64,000 nucleotides of DNA from positions 20,696 to 84,695 of the forward strand of contig CAZOOP010000011.1 in NCBI GenBank assembly GCA_964581465.1, given 5' to 3'. Positions 55,344 to 64,000 of the stretch are shown here, piece by piece; positions within the stretch are counted from its first letter, which is position 1, and every line of letters starts with the position of its first letter. Origin of the DNA: WJMB01 sp964581465 (GTDB lineage Bacteria; RBG-13-66-14). The notes beneath the pieces were generated by a model that was not told where the DNA came from, ran no database searches, and saw nothing but the letters and a program-made list of their open reading frames with translations. Made by a program: the position numbers and the translations under genes.

Positions 55344-55565
55344 GGATTCCCGGACGCTGACGGAGTGGTGGTTCATCCGTTCGGCGTTCCCACGGAACGT
55401 TATGCGTCCACCGGGGATCAACGGCTGACGCCGCCCCCCACCGAAGGGGTGATACGTCCCCGGTCGCCCGCTCCAATCAAGCGCAACCCTGGAAGATATC
55501 CAAGGGCCGACCATCAGGTCGGCCCATAATCGTTAACGCGGCTGGGATGTGGATCCGCTAGCCGT
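55344..55565. other. Convergent spacer with terminator
   Basis: Contains the hairpin noted separately. No gene seen. Confidence 0.5.
55504..55525. terminator. Terminator between convergent genes
   Basis: GGGCCGACC-ATCA-GGTCGGCCC, a 9-bp GC stem with a tetraloop. Confidence 0.8.
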
Positions 55566-56453
55566 CTACTCCTCGCTACGGAAGGCCGCCGCCGAATGGA
55601 AGTCGGCGTAGACTTCGTCCCAATCGCCGTCTTCGTGGTAATCGTCCGTGGTGATCGCCTCGACGGCCCGGCGCAGGGTTTCACGCTGGTTCTCCCACCA
55701 GACGGCGTACTCCTCGTCGAGACCGGCGACGGCCAGTTGGGCCAGGACGGCCTGACCGTCGCGCAGTATCTCGCCGGGGGTGACCTTGGCGTCGGGCTGG
55801 AGACCTTCCCGGTAGAGGCGTTCCCGCCAGGCGACCTCCTCGATGAAGAACTCCCGATAGTCGGCGGGGTCGGCGTCCACGAAGGCTTCGCCCCTCCACT
55901 CAAACAGGCGGTTGACGTACCCGGCGCGGTAGAGGCGCGGCCAGAGGAAGCTGGACTGGTAGGCCGAGTAGAGGGCGATCTCCTCGTCGCCGTCACCGTC
56001 CTGATCGGCGATGACCGGGGCCGAATCGATGGAGGCGAAGAGCTCCGAGAAACCCTCGGGGGTGGGGCGTAGAACGAATAGGCCGATGCTGACCAGGGCG
56101 TCGTTGCCCCCGCTATTGTGGCGGACGACGAGTTCGGGATCGCCGTCGCCGGTAACGTCGCGCAGTTCCATGCCCTCGCCGATGAGGCTTCCCCAGCCGT
56201 CGATCTCGCCCTGGTAAACCTCGATGAGCTCCCGCCCGCCCTCGATGCGGCTGTCCAAGCGGTAGAGCTCGATCTCCTCGAACCAGCCGAAGTAGCCGAT
56301 AAAGGTCTGCAGGGCCTCGACCATGTAATCCTCGCCGCCCAGAGTCAGGGCAAGCTGGATGAACTCCTCCCGCGGTTCCTCGATGGACTCTTCGGCCACG
56401 TCGGCCGCGCAGAGCACTGGCAGCAGAAGCAGCAGGCTGGTGGCGCGTTTCAT
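55566..56453 (-). CDS. Exported FG-GAP/VCBS-like repeat protein
   Basis: 295 residues. ATG with GAGGTG upstream and a signal peptide (MKRATSLLLLLPVLCAADV). Asp-rich repeats of the FG-GAP calcium-binding kind appear (DVTGDGDPELVVRHN, DQDGDGDEEIALYS). The rest is helical and acidic. Related in layout to the larger protein encoded just upstream (27-bp gap), so the pair forms an operon of paralogues. Surface or periplasmic location inferred, ligand unknown. Confidence 0.8.
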   Translation of the reverse strand: MKRATSLLLLLPVLCAADVAEESIEEPREEFIQLALTLGGEDYMVEALQTFIGYFGWFEEIELYRLDSRIEGGRELIEVYQGEIDGWGSLIGEGMELRDVTGDGDPELVVRHNSGGNDALVSIGLFVLRPTPEGFSELFASIDSAPVIADQDGDGDEEIALYSAYQSSFLWPRLYRAGYVNRLFEWRGEAFVDADPADYREFFIEEVAWRERLYREGLQPDAKVTPGEILRDGQAVLAQLAVAGLDEEYAVWWENQRETLRRAVEAITTDDYHEDGDWDEVYADFHSAAAFRSEE

Positions 56454-56479
56454 CGTTCACCTCGTGGTCGGGGGGATAC

Positions 56480-57634
56480 TCACTCGGTGGAGAAGCCGTC
56501 CAGGCCGACCTCCAGGGTTACCACGGGGGAGCCGCCGTCGATGTCGGGATAGACCATGACGACCTCGGTGCGGCCGTCGCCGTCGACGTCCTCGGCGGCG
56601 ATGCTGGTGCCCCGGGGTCCGTTGAGCTCGATGGTATCGACGAGACCCCACCGAACGCAGTCCTGTTGGCTGTCGTCGATGTAGTACAGCTCCAGCCTGA
56701 CGAAACCGTCGTTACCGACGCTCAGGGCGTCGACGCGGTAGTAGCCGCTGTCGCCGTGGAACTCGACCTGAGCGAATAGGCGAAGGATGGGCTCGGTCGC
56801 CGGGGTCAGCGCCAGGCGGACGTTCTCCGGACCTTCGCCGAAGATCGTCTCCAGCTCGTTCCAGCCCTCGGGGTCGAGCTCGAGCAGCGGCGGGCGCAGC
56901 TCGACGTCGTACTGTTCCCAGGCGGCGGCGTACTCGCCGTCGAGGCCGCCCAGAGCCAGGTGGATCAGCTCCCCGGCTGCGTGGTGCACCAGTGCCGCCG
57001 GGGCGGGGTTGTCGTCGGCCGCGAGCCCGAAGAACTGACCGGAGTGGCTGTCGGCCATGTCGGCGTAGAGCCCGGGGAAGTCGGAAAGCCGCGCCGGGGT
57101 GTAGCCGGAGTCATTGTAAAGCCAGACCTGGTTGGCGAACTCGACCCGGCTCACCCGGCCCAGGTGCGCCGGCCACCAGGAGCCGAAGCAGAGGACCTCC
57201 TGGATGCCGTCTCCATCAACGTCCAAGGGCAGCGCGCCACCGCCCGGAACGTCGAAGAGGATATCAAGGCCCCGGGGCGTGGGCCGCAGCAGTACCAACC
57301 CCGAACTCGCGGTGACGTCGTTGCCCGCCGTGAAGGTCCAGACGGCCAGCTCGGGCTCGCCGTCGCCCTCGAGGTCCACAGCGGAGAGCCCGCCGCCGAG
57401 GGGAGCGCCGTCAAGCGTCAGCTCCAGAGAGCCGATCTCACTCCAGCCTTCTTCGGTCATTCGCGCGCAGGTCAGACGGTCGAAGCGCCGGTGGTAGTCA
57501 CCCTCGACGGTACGCGGCTCGCAGCGGTAGTCGACGCCTTCGCGCTCCAACTCCAGAGACTCGGCCGGCGGTCCCTGGGCCGGGGCGGCCAGGGTCGAGA
57601 GCAGCAGACAGGCGATCGACAGGCGTTTGAACAC
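56480..57634 (-). CDS. Exported FG-GAP/VCBS-like protein, larger paralogue
   Basis: 384 residues. GTG start with GGAGG 6 nt upstream and a signal peptide (MFKRLSIACLLLSTLAAPA). Three Asp-rich repeats are visible: DLEGDGEPELAVWT, DVDGDGIQEVLCFG and, near the C-terminus, DVDGDGRTEVVMVYPD. These resemble integrin-like calcium sites. It precedes its smaller paralogue in what looks like a two-gene operon. Confidence 0.8.
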   Translation of the reverse strand: MFKRLSIACLLLSTLAAPAQGPPAESLELEREGVDYRCEPRTVEGDYHRRFDRLTCARMTEEGWSEIGSLELTLDGAPLGGGLSAVDLEGDGEPELAVWTFTAGNDVTASSGLVLLRPTPRGLDILFDVPGGGALPLDVDGDGIQEVLCFGSWWPAHLGRVSRVEFANQVWLYNDSGYTPARLSDFPGLYADMADSHSGQFFGLAADDNPAPAALVHHAAGELIHLALGGLDGEYAAAWEQYDVELRPPLLELDPEGWNELETIFGEGPENVRLALTPATEPILRLFAQVEFHGDSGYYRVDALSVGNDGFVRLELYYIDDSQQDCVRWGLVDTIELNGPRGTSIAAEDVDGDGRTEVVMVYPDIDGGSPVVTLEVGLDGFSTE

Positions 57635-57839
57635 CAGGAACCTCCACGATGGTCAGCCGGGGTGGGTCGCCAAGGCAGTCGGGTCCGTACGGCTCTCGGC
57701 GACGGGGCGGAGTCGCCTCGACGGACGATTCGACTATCAACGCCCGCATAACCGGGCGGGTTCCTCTCCTCGACGGCCCGGACAGGCGACGGCTGGCCGC
57801 AGGATCGTCGGTGAGTTACCGGACCTCGACGAGTCAATG

Positions 57840-58286
57840 TTAAATAACCACCAGCACCGAGCAGTCGGCGTCTTCGAAGACCCGTTCGGCGACATCGCGG
57901 CGCATGATGCGGCCGATGCTCTGGCGGCCGTGCTTGCCGATGACGATCAGCTCGATGCCGATTTCATTGGCCAGGTTGATGATCTCGATGTGGGGCCGAC
58001 CGGTGCGCAGGTGGGGCTGGACCTCCAGTCCGCGCTGGGTGGCCAGCTCGATCAGGTAGGCCAGGTGGTTCTCCGCGGTCAGCTTCAGGTCGCGCTCGAC
58101 GCGCAAGCGCTCCTTCTCGGGCCGCTCACGGAAGTCGCTCAGGATGCCCGAATCCATCACGGCCAGCACATGGACTTCGCTGGAGTGGGTGTGGGCCAGC
58201 CCGAAGGCCGTCTCGGCGGCGCGCAGGGAGTACTCGCTGCCGTCGGCGCAGATCAGGATCCGCTGGAAGAGGGGGCCGTTGGTCAT
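57840..58286 (-). CDS. Universal stress protein (UspA family)
   Basis: 148 residues from MTNGPLFQRIL, chosen for GAGGAACC just upstream. Typical strand ILICADGSEYSLRAAETAF at the start, and the ATP-binding-type motif VIGKHGRQSIGRIMRRDVAERVFEDADCSVLVV at the end (G-2x-G-9x-G(S/T)-like). Cytosolic stress-response protein. It is probably transcribed alone. Confidence 0.92.
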   Translation of the reverse strand: MTNGPLFQRILICADGSEYSLRAAETAFGLAHTHSSEVHVLAVMDSGILSDFRERPEKERLRVERDLKLTAENHLAYLIELATQRGLEVQPHLRTGRPHIEIINLANEIGIELIVIGKHGRQSIGRIMRRDVAERVFEDADCSVLVVI

Positions 58287-58692
58287 GGTTCCTCGTGGTG
58301 ATCGTGGAAGAGTCGCCCGATGATTGGTATTCGAAAAGGAATCGTATACCCTTCTCGGACCGGATTCTGCTCGTATCATACTGATATTACAATTGATAAT
58401 CCATTAACACCTGAAACATAACGAGTAATTCAAAGCGACAGCAAAAATGGCGTCAGCCTTAGCCAACCTAGATATCAGCGCACTTATACAAACACTGTCA
58501 GTGGATATCTTTGATTTATAAGTGTAAAAACAGGAGATAAGTGTATAATACATGATTGCTTAAGGTTCATTACAAGAAACTGGGCCAACGTTTGTAAACA
58601 TAGTGAGCGGCATCGAATCGAACTGAGGGTCTCGACAGGTTCTCGGAGGAGAACAACAACACGCGGGACCGACAGGCTGTACTACATTATGC
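58287..58692. other. AT-rich spacer with a solo MITE end
   Basis: The left terminus of the 316-bp repeat occurs at 58341-58361 without a matching right end. No gene seen. Confidence 0.5.
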
Positions 58693-59007
58693 ATCGTATA
58701 CCCTATCCGGACCTGATTGCGATTGTATCCTGTTGATAATAGAGTTTATACTCTTATGATGCCTGCCACAGAACGGGCAGTTAAAAAGTGGCAACGAATA
58801 CAGGCCTGATCCTTGGCGATCCGAGATATCAGCGGAGCAGTATCCGCCCCGGCGGCAGATTGCCATAGAAGCTTAAGTGTCATATTAACAAGCAATAAGG
58901 GCATGACAAGTGAACGCTTGCTGCTAGAAGGCGTATCTCAAGGAGTCAATAACGGCCCGGCAGTTTGATCCCAACCAGTCTGATTTGGTCCGAACACGTT
59001 CCATGAT
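58693..59007. mobile_element. MITE-like element, copy 2 (315 bp) with target duplication
   Basis: Left end ATCGTATACCCTATCCGGAC (from 58693) and right end GGTCCGAACACGTTCCATGA (to 59007) are inverted repeats of each other with few mismatches. CTACATTAT flanks both sides (58682-58690 and 59011-59019), a 9-bp direct repeat that looks like a target duplication. There is no coding capacity. Confidence 0.8.
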
Positions 59008-59032
59008 GCCCTACATTATAATGCAAGGAGGG

Positions 59033-59348
59033 ATCGTTTATCCTGACCTGACTTGATCGTGATTGTCTTCTTCAGTTGATGGAGGTGATCATCATCAGCA
59101 ATCTGTCACAAGACGGGCAGTTATAAAGTGGCGATCAATACGGGCCAGTTCTTTAGCTAACCCAGATAACAGTACAGTTTAATATGCCCTTACAGCGGGC
59201 TGCCACTAGCTCCTAAGTGATTGAATAGCATGCAGTAAGGGCTAACAAGCTGAACGCCTGATTAAAGGCTGAGTATGCCCCGAGGGAAACAACGGCCCAG
59301 CGCGCCGCTCGCAATCAGCCTGAGTTTGGTCCGAGCACGTTCCATGAT
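59033..59348. mobile_element. MITE-like element, copy 3 (316 bp)
   Basis: Starts GGATCGTTTATCCTGACCTG and ends GGTCCGAGCACGTTCCATGA. Head to tail with copy 2, 25 bp away. Internal landmarks GACGGGCAGTTA.AAAGTGGC are shared with copy 2. Confidence 0.75.
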
Positions 59349-59681
59349 GCTAACGAAGATGCCATATCAGCTATCTGAATGGGTCGTCCAGCCGCCTGAC
59401 GCCTACCGTGGTCATCCGGCCAAAGCGGACATGGCGATACAGGCTCGAATCACCAAGTAATCACGGATGCTCCGCTCCGAGCAGCATCGCTTTCTCGGCG
59501 GACCGCCTTACGACCGTCAGATTTGGATGCATTTCGGATGCGATGCATTGATGACTCCGCTCAGCCGGCAAGGAGCCTCTCTTATGCCGGGCCGCCTATC
59601 GCCCCAGGCGGGCCTTTCAACCAGCCTGGTCCGAGGCCGTCCGGCACCGCTGATATCCAAGGGACCAGACCGCCGGATGGA
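59349..59681. other. Spacer, nothing recognised
   Basis: No conserved frame between the repeat and pcm. Confidence 0.4.
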
Positions 59682-60338
59682 TCATTCAGCGGATTCGTCG
59701 ACCATCGGAACGAAGAGCACCCCGGTGATGTGCTCCTCCTCGGGACCCTCGGGGGTGATGCGGATGCGCACCAGCTCCTGCAGGCCGCCCCGACCGCGCG
59801 GACCGACCACGACGCCGCCGGTGCTCACCTGTTCGAGGATGGTTTCCGGGATCTCCGGCGGGGCGCAGGTCAGCAGGGCGGCGTCGAAGGGGGCCTCGGC
59901 CGGCCAACCGGCGTAACCGTTGCCGAGGCGAAGCTGGACGTTCTCCAGCAGGCCGGCGCGTTGGAGATTGCGCCGGGCCAGCCGGTGCAGGCGCGGCACG
60001 CTCTCCAGGCTGTAGACGGCGCAACCGCAGGCGGCCAGCACCGCGGCCTGGTAGCCCGAACCGCTGCCGATCTCCAGCACGCGCTTGTTCGGCCGGGGTG
60101 AGATCAGCTCGCTCATCAGCGCCACGATGTAGGGCTGACTGATGGTTTGGCCGCAGCCGATGGCCGCCGGTCCATCGGCGTAGGCCGCGCGGTGGCGCGT
60201 CTTGGGCATGAAGAGCTCGCGCGGTATCCAGCCCATGGCCTCCAGAACCCGCTCGTCGGCGACGCCCCGCCGGCGGAGCTGGCGCTCGATCATCTCGCTA
60301 CGGCGGCGCTCGAAGCTGTCGCGATCGTTTTTCATCAT
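59682..60338 (-). CDS. pcm: Protein-L-isoaspartate O-methyltransferase
   Basis: 218 residues. Repairs isoaspartyl damage by SAM-dependent methylation. Hallmarks: MIERQLRRRGVADERVLEAM, PRELFMP, YADGPAAIGCGQTISQPYIVALM (substrate-binding) and the SAM loop VLEIGSGSGYQAAVLA near residue 87. Two adjacent ATG codons, neither with a good ribosome site. Divergent from argF. Confidence 0.95.
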   Translation of the reverse strand: MMKNDRDSFERRRSEMIERQLRRRGVADERVLEAMGWIPRELFMPKTRHRAAYADGPAAIGCGQTISQPYIVALMSELISPRPNKRVLEIGSGSGYQAAVLAACGCAVYSLESVPRLHRLARRNLQRAGLLENVQLRLGNGYAGWPAEAPFDAALLTCAPPEIPETILEQVSTGGVVVGPRGRGGLQELVRIRITPEGPEEEHITGVLFVPMVDESAE

Positions 60339-60417
60339 GACGTGTTAGATTGTAGCAGAGTTCGAGGACCCGGGTCTAATCCGGCGCGGCTGTCGATACC
60401 GCACCGCCCGGGCCGTC

Positions 60418-60446
60418 TTGACACCCCGCGGGGGCGTTACTATACT
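60418..60446 (+). promoter_or_regulatory. Sigma-70 promoter of argF
   Basis: TTGACA (60418-60423), a 17-bp spacer, then TATACT (60441-60446). The spacer contains the palindrome CCCCGCGGGG. The start point would be about 40 nt before the start codon. Confidence 0.8.
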
Positions 60447-60493
60447 GCCAGCGAGTTGACGACACCCTTCAACCCCCCCTCCGGAGGTGAACC

Positions 60494-61450
60494 TTGGCCG
60501 TCGATCTTCGCGGACGCAACCTGCTGACCCTCAAGGACTTCAACACCGAGGAGCTCTACCAGCTCATCGAGACCGGGTACGAGCTGAAGCTGGAGAACAA
60601 GCGCGGACGTAGCCATCATCTGCTGGCCGGTCAGACCCTGGCCATGGTCTTCCAGAAGCCCTCGCTGCGCACCCGGGTCAGCTTCCAGGTCGGCATGGCC
60701 CAGCTCGGCGGCCAGGCCCTCTACCTGGGACCCGACGATATCAAGCTGGGCAAGCGCGAGACCACCGAGGACATCGCCATCGTCACCTCGCGCTTCGTCG
60801 ACGGCATCATGGCCCGCGTCTTCGGCCATGAGATCGTCGCCGAACTCGGCGAGCACTCCAGCGTGCCGGTGATCAACGGCCTCTCCCAGTGGACCCACCC
60901 CTGCCAGGCCCTGGGCGACTACCTGACCGTCTGGGAAAAGAAACGCCGCCTCGAGGGAATCAACCTCACCTTCCTGGGCGACTTCAACAACGTGGCCCGC
61001 AGCCTGGTCTTCGGCGGACTGCAACTCGGCGTCAATGTCACCATCGGCTGCCCCGAGGTCACCATCGAAGGCAAGCCCGCCGACGAGTACGCCGACGTGC
61101 TCGAGTGGGCCGCCGCGGTCGGACCCCGCCACAACGCCGCGCTGCGCGTGGTCCACGATCCCGCCGAGGCCGTCGCCGACGCCGATGTGGTCTACACCGA
61201 CGTCTGGGAGTCCATGGGCGAGAAGGGCACCAAGACCAAGGACATCTTCCAGCCCTTCCAGCTCGACGAGGCGCTCTTCGCCAAGGCCCGCCCCGACGCC
61301 GTCATCATGCACTGTCTGCCGGCGATCTACGGCGAGGAGCTGACCTACGAAATCAGCCGCAAGCCCAACTCGGCCCTCTTCGACCAGGCCGAGAACCGGA
61401 TGCACGCCCAGAAGGCCGTCATGGCCGCCCTGATGCACCCGGGCCACTAG
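60494..61450 (+). CDS. argF: Ornithine carbamoyltransferase
   Basis: 318 residues. Makes citrulline from ornithine and carbamoyl phosphate in arginine synthesis. Carbamoyl-phosphate motif SLRTR (57-61; STRTR in most enzymes), HPCQALGDYL near residue 135, ornithine loop WESMGEK near 240 and HCLPA near 273. TTG start with CCGGAGGTGAACC upstream and a near-consensus promoter. No other arg genes are adjacent. The Thr-to-Leu change in the phosphate loop is a mild oddity. Confidence 0.93.
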   Translation: MAVDLRGRNLLTLKDFNTEELYQLIETGYELKLENKRGRSHHLLAGQTLAMVFQKPSLRTRVSFQVGMAQLGGQALYLGPDDIKLGKRETTEDIAIVTSRFVDGIMARVFGHEIVAELGEHSSVPVINGLSQWTHPCQALGDYLTVWEKKRRLEGINLTFLGDFNNVARSLVFGGLQLGVNVTIGCPEVTIEGKPADEYADVLEWAAAVGPRHNAALRVVHDPAEAVADADVVYTDVWESMGEKGTKTKDIFQPFQLDEALFAKARPDAVIMHCLPAIYGEELTYEISRKPNSALFDQAENRMHAQKAVMAALMHPGH

Positions 61451-61510
61451 GCTAACCGGCTGGGCGGAGTAAGGGGACGACCCCACATCTCGCCCGCGTA
61501 GATTGAAAAC

Positions 61511-61532
61511 GGCCGGGACTGAAGTCCCGGCC
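61511..61532. terminator. Terminator after argF
   Basis: GGCCGGGACT-GA-AGTCCCGGCC hairpin followed by CTTCGTTTATTC. Convergent with the exported repeat-protein gene. Confidence 0.85.
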
Positions 61533-61569
61533 CTTCGTTTATTCATCAGCCATCGTCATCGGCGCATTG

Positions 61570-62454
61570 TCATCGGCAAATGATGAATCTCCGCGAGACG
61601 CTCGCGGTGTTGGTCGCCAGTGTGGCCAGGTAGACGCCGGAACGGTAAGCGCTGGTGTTTAGGCTGATCGTCTGTCGACCCGCCTCAGAAGCAATGTTAA
61701 AACTCTCGACGATCCGTCCGGCCAGGTCGTAGATGGTGATTACCGCCGTTCCGGCATCCGCGGGCAGCTCGAAGGCGATGCTGACGCTATCCGACGCCGG
61801 GTTGGGATACGGCTCCTCGAGGGCCAGCCGCTGCGCCTGCTCCGGCACCACGACGGCCTCTGTCGGCCCGTATCGCTCGGTACGACCGTCGCTATCCGTG
61901 GCCTCCAGCCAATAGACATAACTCTCGCCGGGCTCGACTTCACGATCCAGCCAGCGGCGGGTCGCACCGGGCAGCGAGCCGCTGACGGCGACGGGATTCT
62001 CTTCCCCGCGCAGAACGCGGACGGAAGCGGTGAGGTCGCCACTTACCGTCCAGCCCAGCAGGACGCCGTCGTCGGCGGGCGTAGCCAGTAGTTCAACATC
62101 CTCAATCTCCCAGTCCGGGCGGGTGGTGGCGAACTTGAGATCCATCTTGGTATTGACGACGTACAAGATGTGCGGGTTGCCGCTGGAATCCAGCGCCAGA
62201 GAGGAGTGCCAGCCGACATCACCATACGAGTCCACCGTATCGTACACCCACCTCAAGCAGTTCCAGCGGACGTACCTGAGGGCACGGTTGATGGCGTCGT
62301 AATACGAGATATGCGGGTTATCGCTGGAATCCAGCGCAAGGGAGTTGTACAAGCCGACATCAAAATAAAAACCCACCGTCTCGATGTGCCAGTCGTCGGC
62401 TGCTGCTGTCGTTACTAAGGCAACAAGAAATGGAAGATAAAACAGTCGCTTCAT
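61570..62454 (-). CDS. Exported repeat protein with a sorting-like C-terminus, second paralogue
   Basis: 294 residues from MKRLFYLPFLVALVTTAAA (signal peptide). ATG is preferred over the overlapping GTG because AGGAGG lies 4 nt upstream of the ATG. It has fewer blades than its paralogue at 26.4 kb (about three SLALDSSxNPHI repeats), then the same fibronectin-like part and a C-terminal domain ending YRSGVYLATLATNTASVSRRFIICR. DNA identity is highest at the 3' end, which points to recent duplication or gene conversion. Confidence 0.85.
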   Translation of the reverse strand: MKRLFYLPFLVALVTTAAADDWHIETVGFYFDVGLYNSLALDSSDNPHISYYDAINRALRYVRWNCLRWVYDTVDSYGDVGWHSSLALDSSGNPHILYVVNTKMDLKFATTRPDWEIEDVELLATPADDGVLLGWTVSGDLTASVRVLRGEENPVAVSGSLPGATRRWLDREVEPGESYVYWLEATDSDGRTERYGPTEAVVVPEQAQRLALEEPYPNPASDSVSIAFELPADAGTAVITIYDLAGRIVESFNIASEAGRQTISLNTSAYRSGVYLATLATNTASVSRRFIICR

Positions 62455-62582
62455 CACTCCTCCTTACGTTTCCTTACGTTTAAACACGAGCTTCAAACAT
62501 CCTAACGTATTACCTGATACGATAAAGTTAGCACCCTTGCCGTCATCCGACACGGGCGCCGGTCACATTCTCCTATAAAACT
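62455..62582. other. Spacer, nothing recognised
   Basis: Short spacer with a repeated TTTCCTTACG phrase, no gene. Confidence 0.4.
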
Positions 62583-62822
62583 CTACCGCAGGTCGTACTC
62601 CTTGATCTTGCGGTGCAGGGTGCGCAGGCCGATGCCCAGCACCTCGGCGGAGCGGGTGCGGTTGTCGTCGTTGGCGGCCAGGGTCTTGCGGACGGCCTCG
62701 CGCTCGAACTCAGGTCCAGCCGACGGGGACGCGGATCTCGCCGGTGGAGGAGAGGCGCTCGACGCGGCCCCTGATCTCGGGGGGCAGGTCGGCGACGGTC
62801 CGCCCCCTCGCCGGGGACGGCG
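62583..62822 (-). pseudogene. Decayed NtrC-type sigma-54 regulator, C-terminal fragment
   Basis: The last 45 codons encode a Fis-type HTH (FEREAVRKTLAANDDNRTRSAEVLGIGLRTLHRKIKEYDL), the standard end of sigma-54 response regulators. Just upstream, in another frame, DLPPEIRG and GEIRVPVGWT continue the same family, but about five bases are missing at the junction (TLAE expected) and a stop appears. The AAA+ and receiver parts are absent. Confidence 0.75.
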
Positions 62823-62888
62823 GCGGCGTGGTATCATTGGCTCATCAGTCAACGACCGCTTCGCTCGCAAACCGTGAGAGGAGAACCG

Positions 62889-64000
62889 ATGGGCACCTAT
62901 ACCATGGACGAGGGTCGGCGGCTGCTGGTCCGCGTCCCCAAGGGCGTCGAGCTGGGGGGATATCGACTATATCCGCCTGCGCCGCTATCCCGATCACCTC
63001 CCCGATATCGATGAAGAGCAGAACATCTACCTCGACAACCTCGAACTGACCTGCGAGGAAACCGTCTTCAACACCCTCTATACCTATAACGATGAAAACC
63101 AGATAATCGAGATTTCTTCTCAACCCTTTACCGGTCCCGCCGCCGACCATGAGCTGCGTCACAGCTACACGTACGACGCCCGAGGTCAGTTGCTCTCCCA
63201 TCACTTCGACGAAATCACCCCGTCGCCCGACAGCTTTACCAAGTACATCGACCACTGGGGCTACGTCTACGACGACCGCGGCAACCGCACCAACCTTTCC
63301 TACGATTCCTGGCGCCCCGACCAGGACGGAGGCGCGGCCACCATCCAGAGCACCGAGGCCCTTGCCTATCAGGACCACACCAACCGCATCACAGAACAGC
63401 TGATCGATGCGGGGAATCCAGAAATTGACTTCGTTTTGGACTATAATGGCAATGTGACAAGCACTTCGCGAAACGACGGAACCAATCTCATAATCTACGA
63501 CTACTCCTACGGCCCCGGGGATCGGATGGAGTACCTGTCGATTCACGACACTGTGCTGCCGCCCACCGAGTACTTCGGCCTGGAGTGCGGCTACGACGCC
63601 GAAGGGCTGCGCACCCGGCGCAAGCTCTACGAAGGCGGCGCGGCCGTCGAGGAGCGGCGCTACGTCTGGGGGGCCGACGGGCTGCTGCTGGCCGAGTACC
63701 TCTGGGACGGCGACTCCTACGAGCTCTCGCGGGAGTACGTCAACGACGCCAACGGCGTCGTCGCCACCCTGGACTACGACTTCACCCCGGGCGCCGGCGC
63801 CGAAGTCGGTTGGCACCTGCGTGACCACCTGGGCTCGACCTACGCCGTCATCGCCGCGCCGGTGCTGACCGTCCCCTACGGCGACCCCCTCAAGATCGGC
63901 CAGCGGATCCTCTGGACGGGGCATTACGAGGCCTTCGGGCGTCCCGACAGCCTGCGCCCGGTCTGCCCGGGTTTCTTTCCGAACCCCATCCAGTACACGG
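62889..64000 (+). pseudogene. RHS/YD-repeat protein with a frameshift, runs off the window
   Basis: ATG with AGGAGAACC upstream encodes MGTYTMDEGRRLLVRVPKGVELG. At 62954-62959 a run of six G shifts the frame: with five G the sequence continues DIDYIRLRRYPDHLPDIDEEQ and stays open to the end of the window. The downstream part has YD-type repeats (YDARGQLLSHHFDE, DYNGNVTSTSRND) and the RHS core (YVWGADGLLLAEY, HLRDHLGSTYAVI, YEAFGRP). There is no signal peptide at this start. It is either a pseudogene, a phase-variable gene or a base-call error. The 3' end is not in view. Confidence 0.7.

Overview
The window is a stretch of a bacterial chromosome with GC-rich, densely packed coding sequence separated by noticeably more AT-rich spacers that hold repeats and gene relics. 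No rRNA, tRNA or CRISPR array was seen. Core genes (lepA, metK, dnaX, ybaB, rsgA, argF, gcvPA/gcvPB, pckA, pcm) mix with many exported proteins: FG-GAP/VCBS, discoidin-like, DNRLRE-type and CBM9/beta-barrel proteins, plus repeat proteins with a C-terminal sorting-like domain. This profile suits an uncultured, diderm candidate-phylum bacterium (a Coatesbacteria/WOR-3/FCB-like lineage is my guess, not shown). UGA is an ordinary stop in many genes here, so the two in-frame UGA codons described below are not a genome-wide recoding.

Layout. 0.5-6.8 kb: lepA, a PAP2 phosphatase with a 28-nt poly-C tract, metK and a small exported protein. 7.2-13.7 kb: a class V aminotransferase, a predicted exported thioredoxin-fold selenoprotein, a CBM9/beta-barrel outer-membrane protein and a discoidin-like exported protein. 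13.9-19.3 kb: an ArsR-type regulator with a near-perfect promoter/operator and a small His/Cys-rich partner gene, then two S9 prolyl-oligopeptidase paralogues (one cytosolic, one exported). 20.5-30 kb: a MATE transporter, the split glycine decarboxylase gcvPA-gcvPB, an exported repeat protein and PEP carboxykinase. 30-35 kb: an RsmC-like methyltransferase and a three-gene minus-strand operon (acyl-CoA dehydratase/activase-related protein, an unknown protein, a CCG-domain Fe-S protein). 35.6-44.8 kb: a giant exported propeller-TPR-CHAT-TPR-CHAT protein followed by a membrane cytochrome-like protein. 46-54 kb: small exported and membrane proteins, a cNMP-binding protein, a bifunctional nuclease, ybaB-dnaX with a programmed frameshift site, bcp and rsgA. 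54.7-62.5 kb: a second predicted exported selenoprotein, two FG-GAP proteins, a UspA protein, pcm, argF and a second repeat protein. 62.6 kb to the end: a decayed NtrC-type regulator and a frameshifted RHS protein running off the window.

Most notable: (i) two exported proteins with in-frame UGA codons, each followed at the right distance by a hairpin of the bacterial SECIS type; (ii) a short C-terminal signature (SWGxIKA-like) shared by those two and a third exported protein; (iii) a roughly 316-bp MITE-like element with terminal inverted repeats, one copy with a 9-bp target duplication; (iv) a three-copy long inverted repeat whose arms carry a compensated base change; (v) the 2,823-residue double-CHAT protein.
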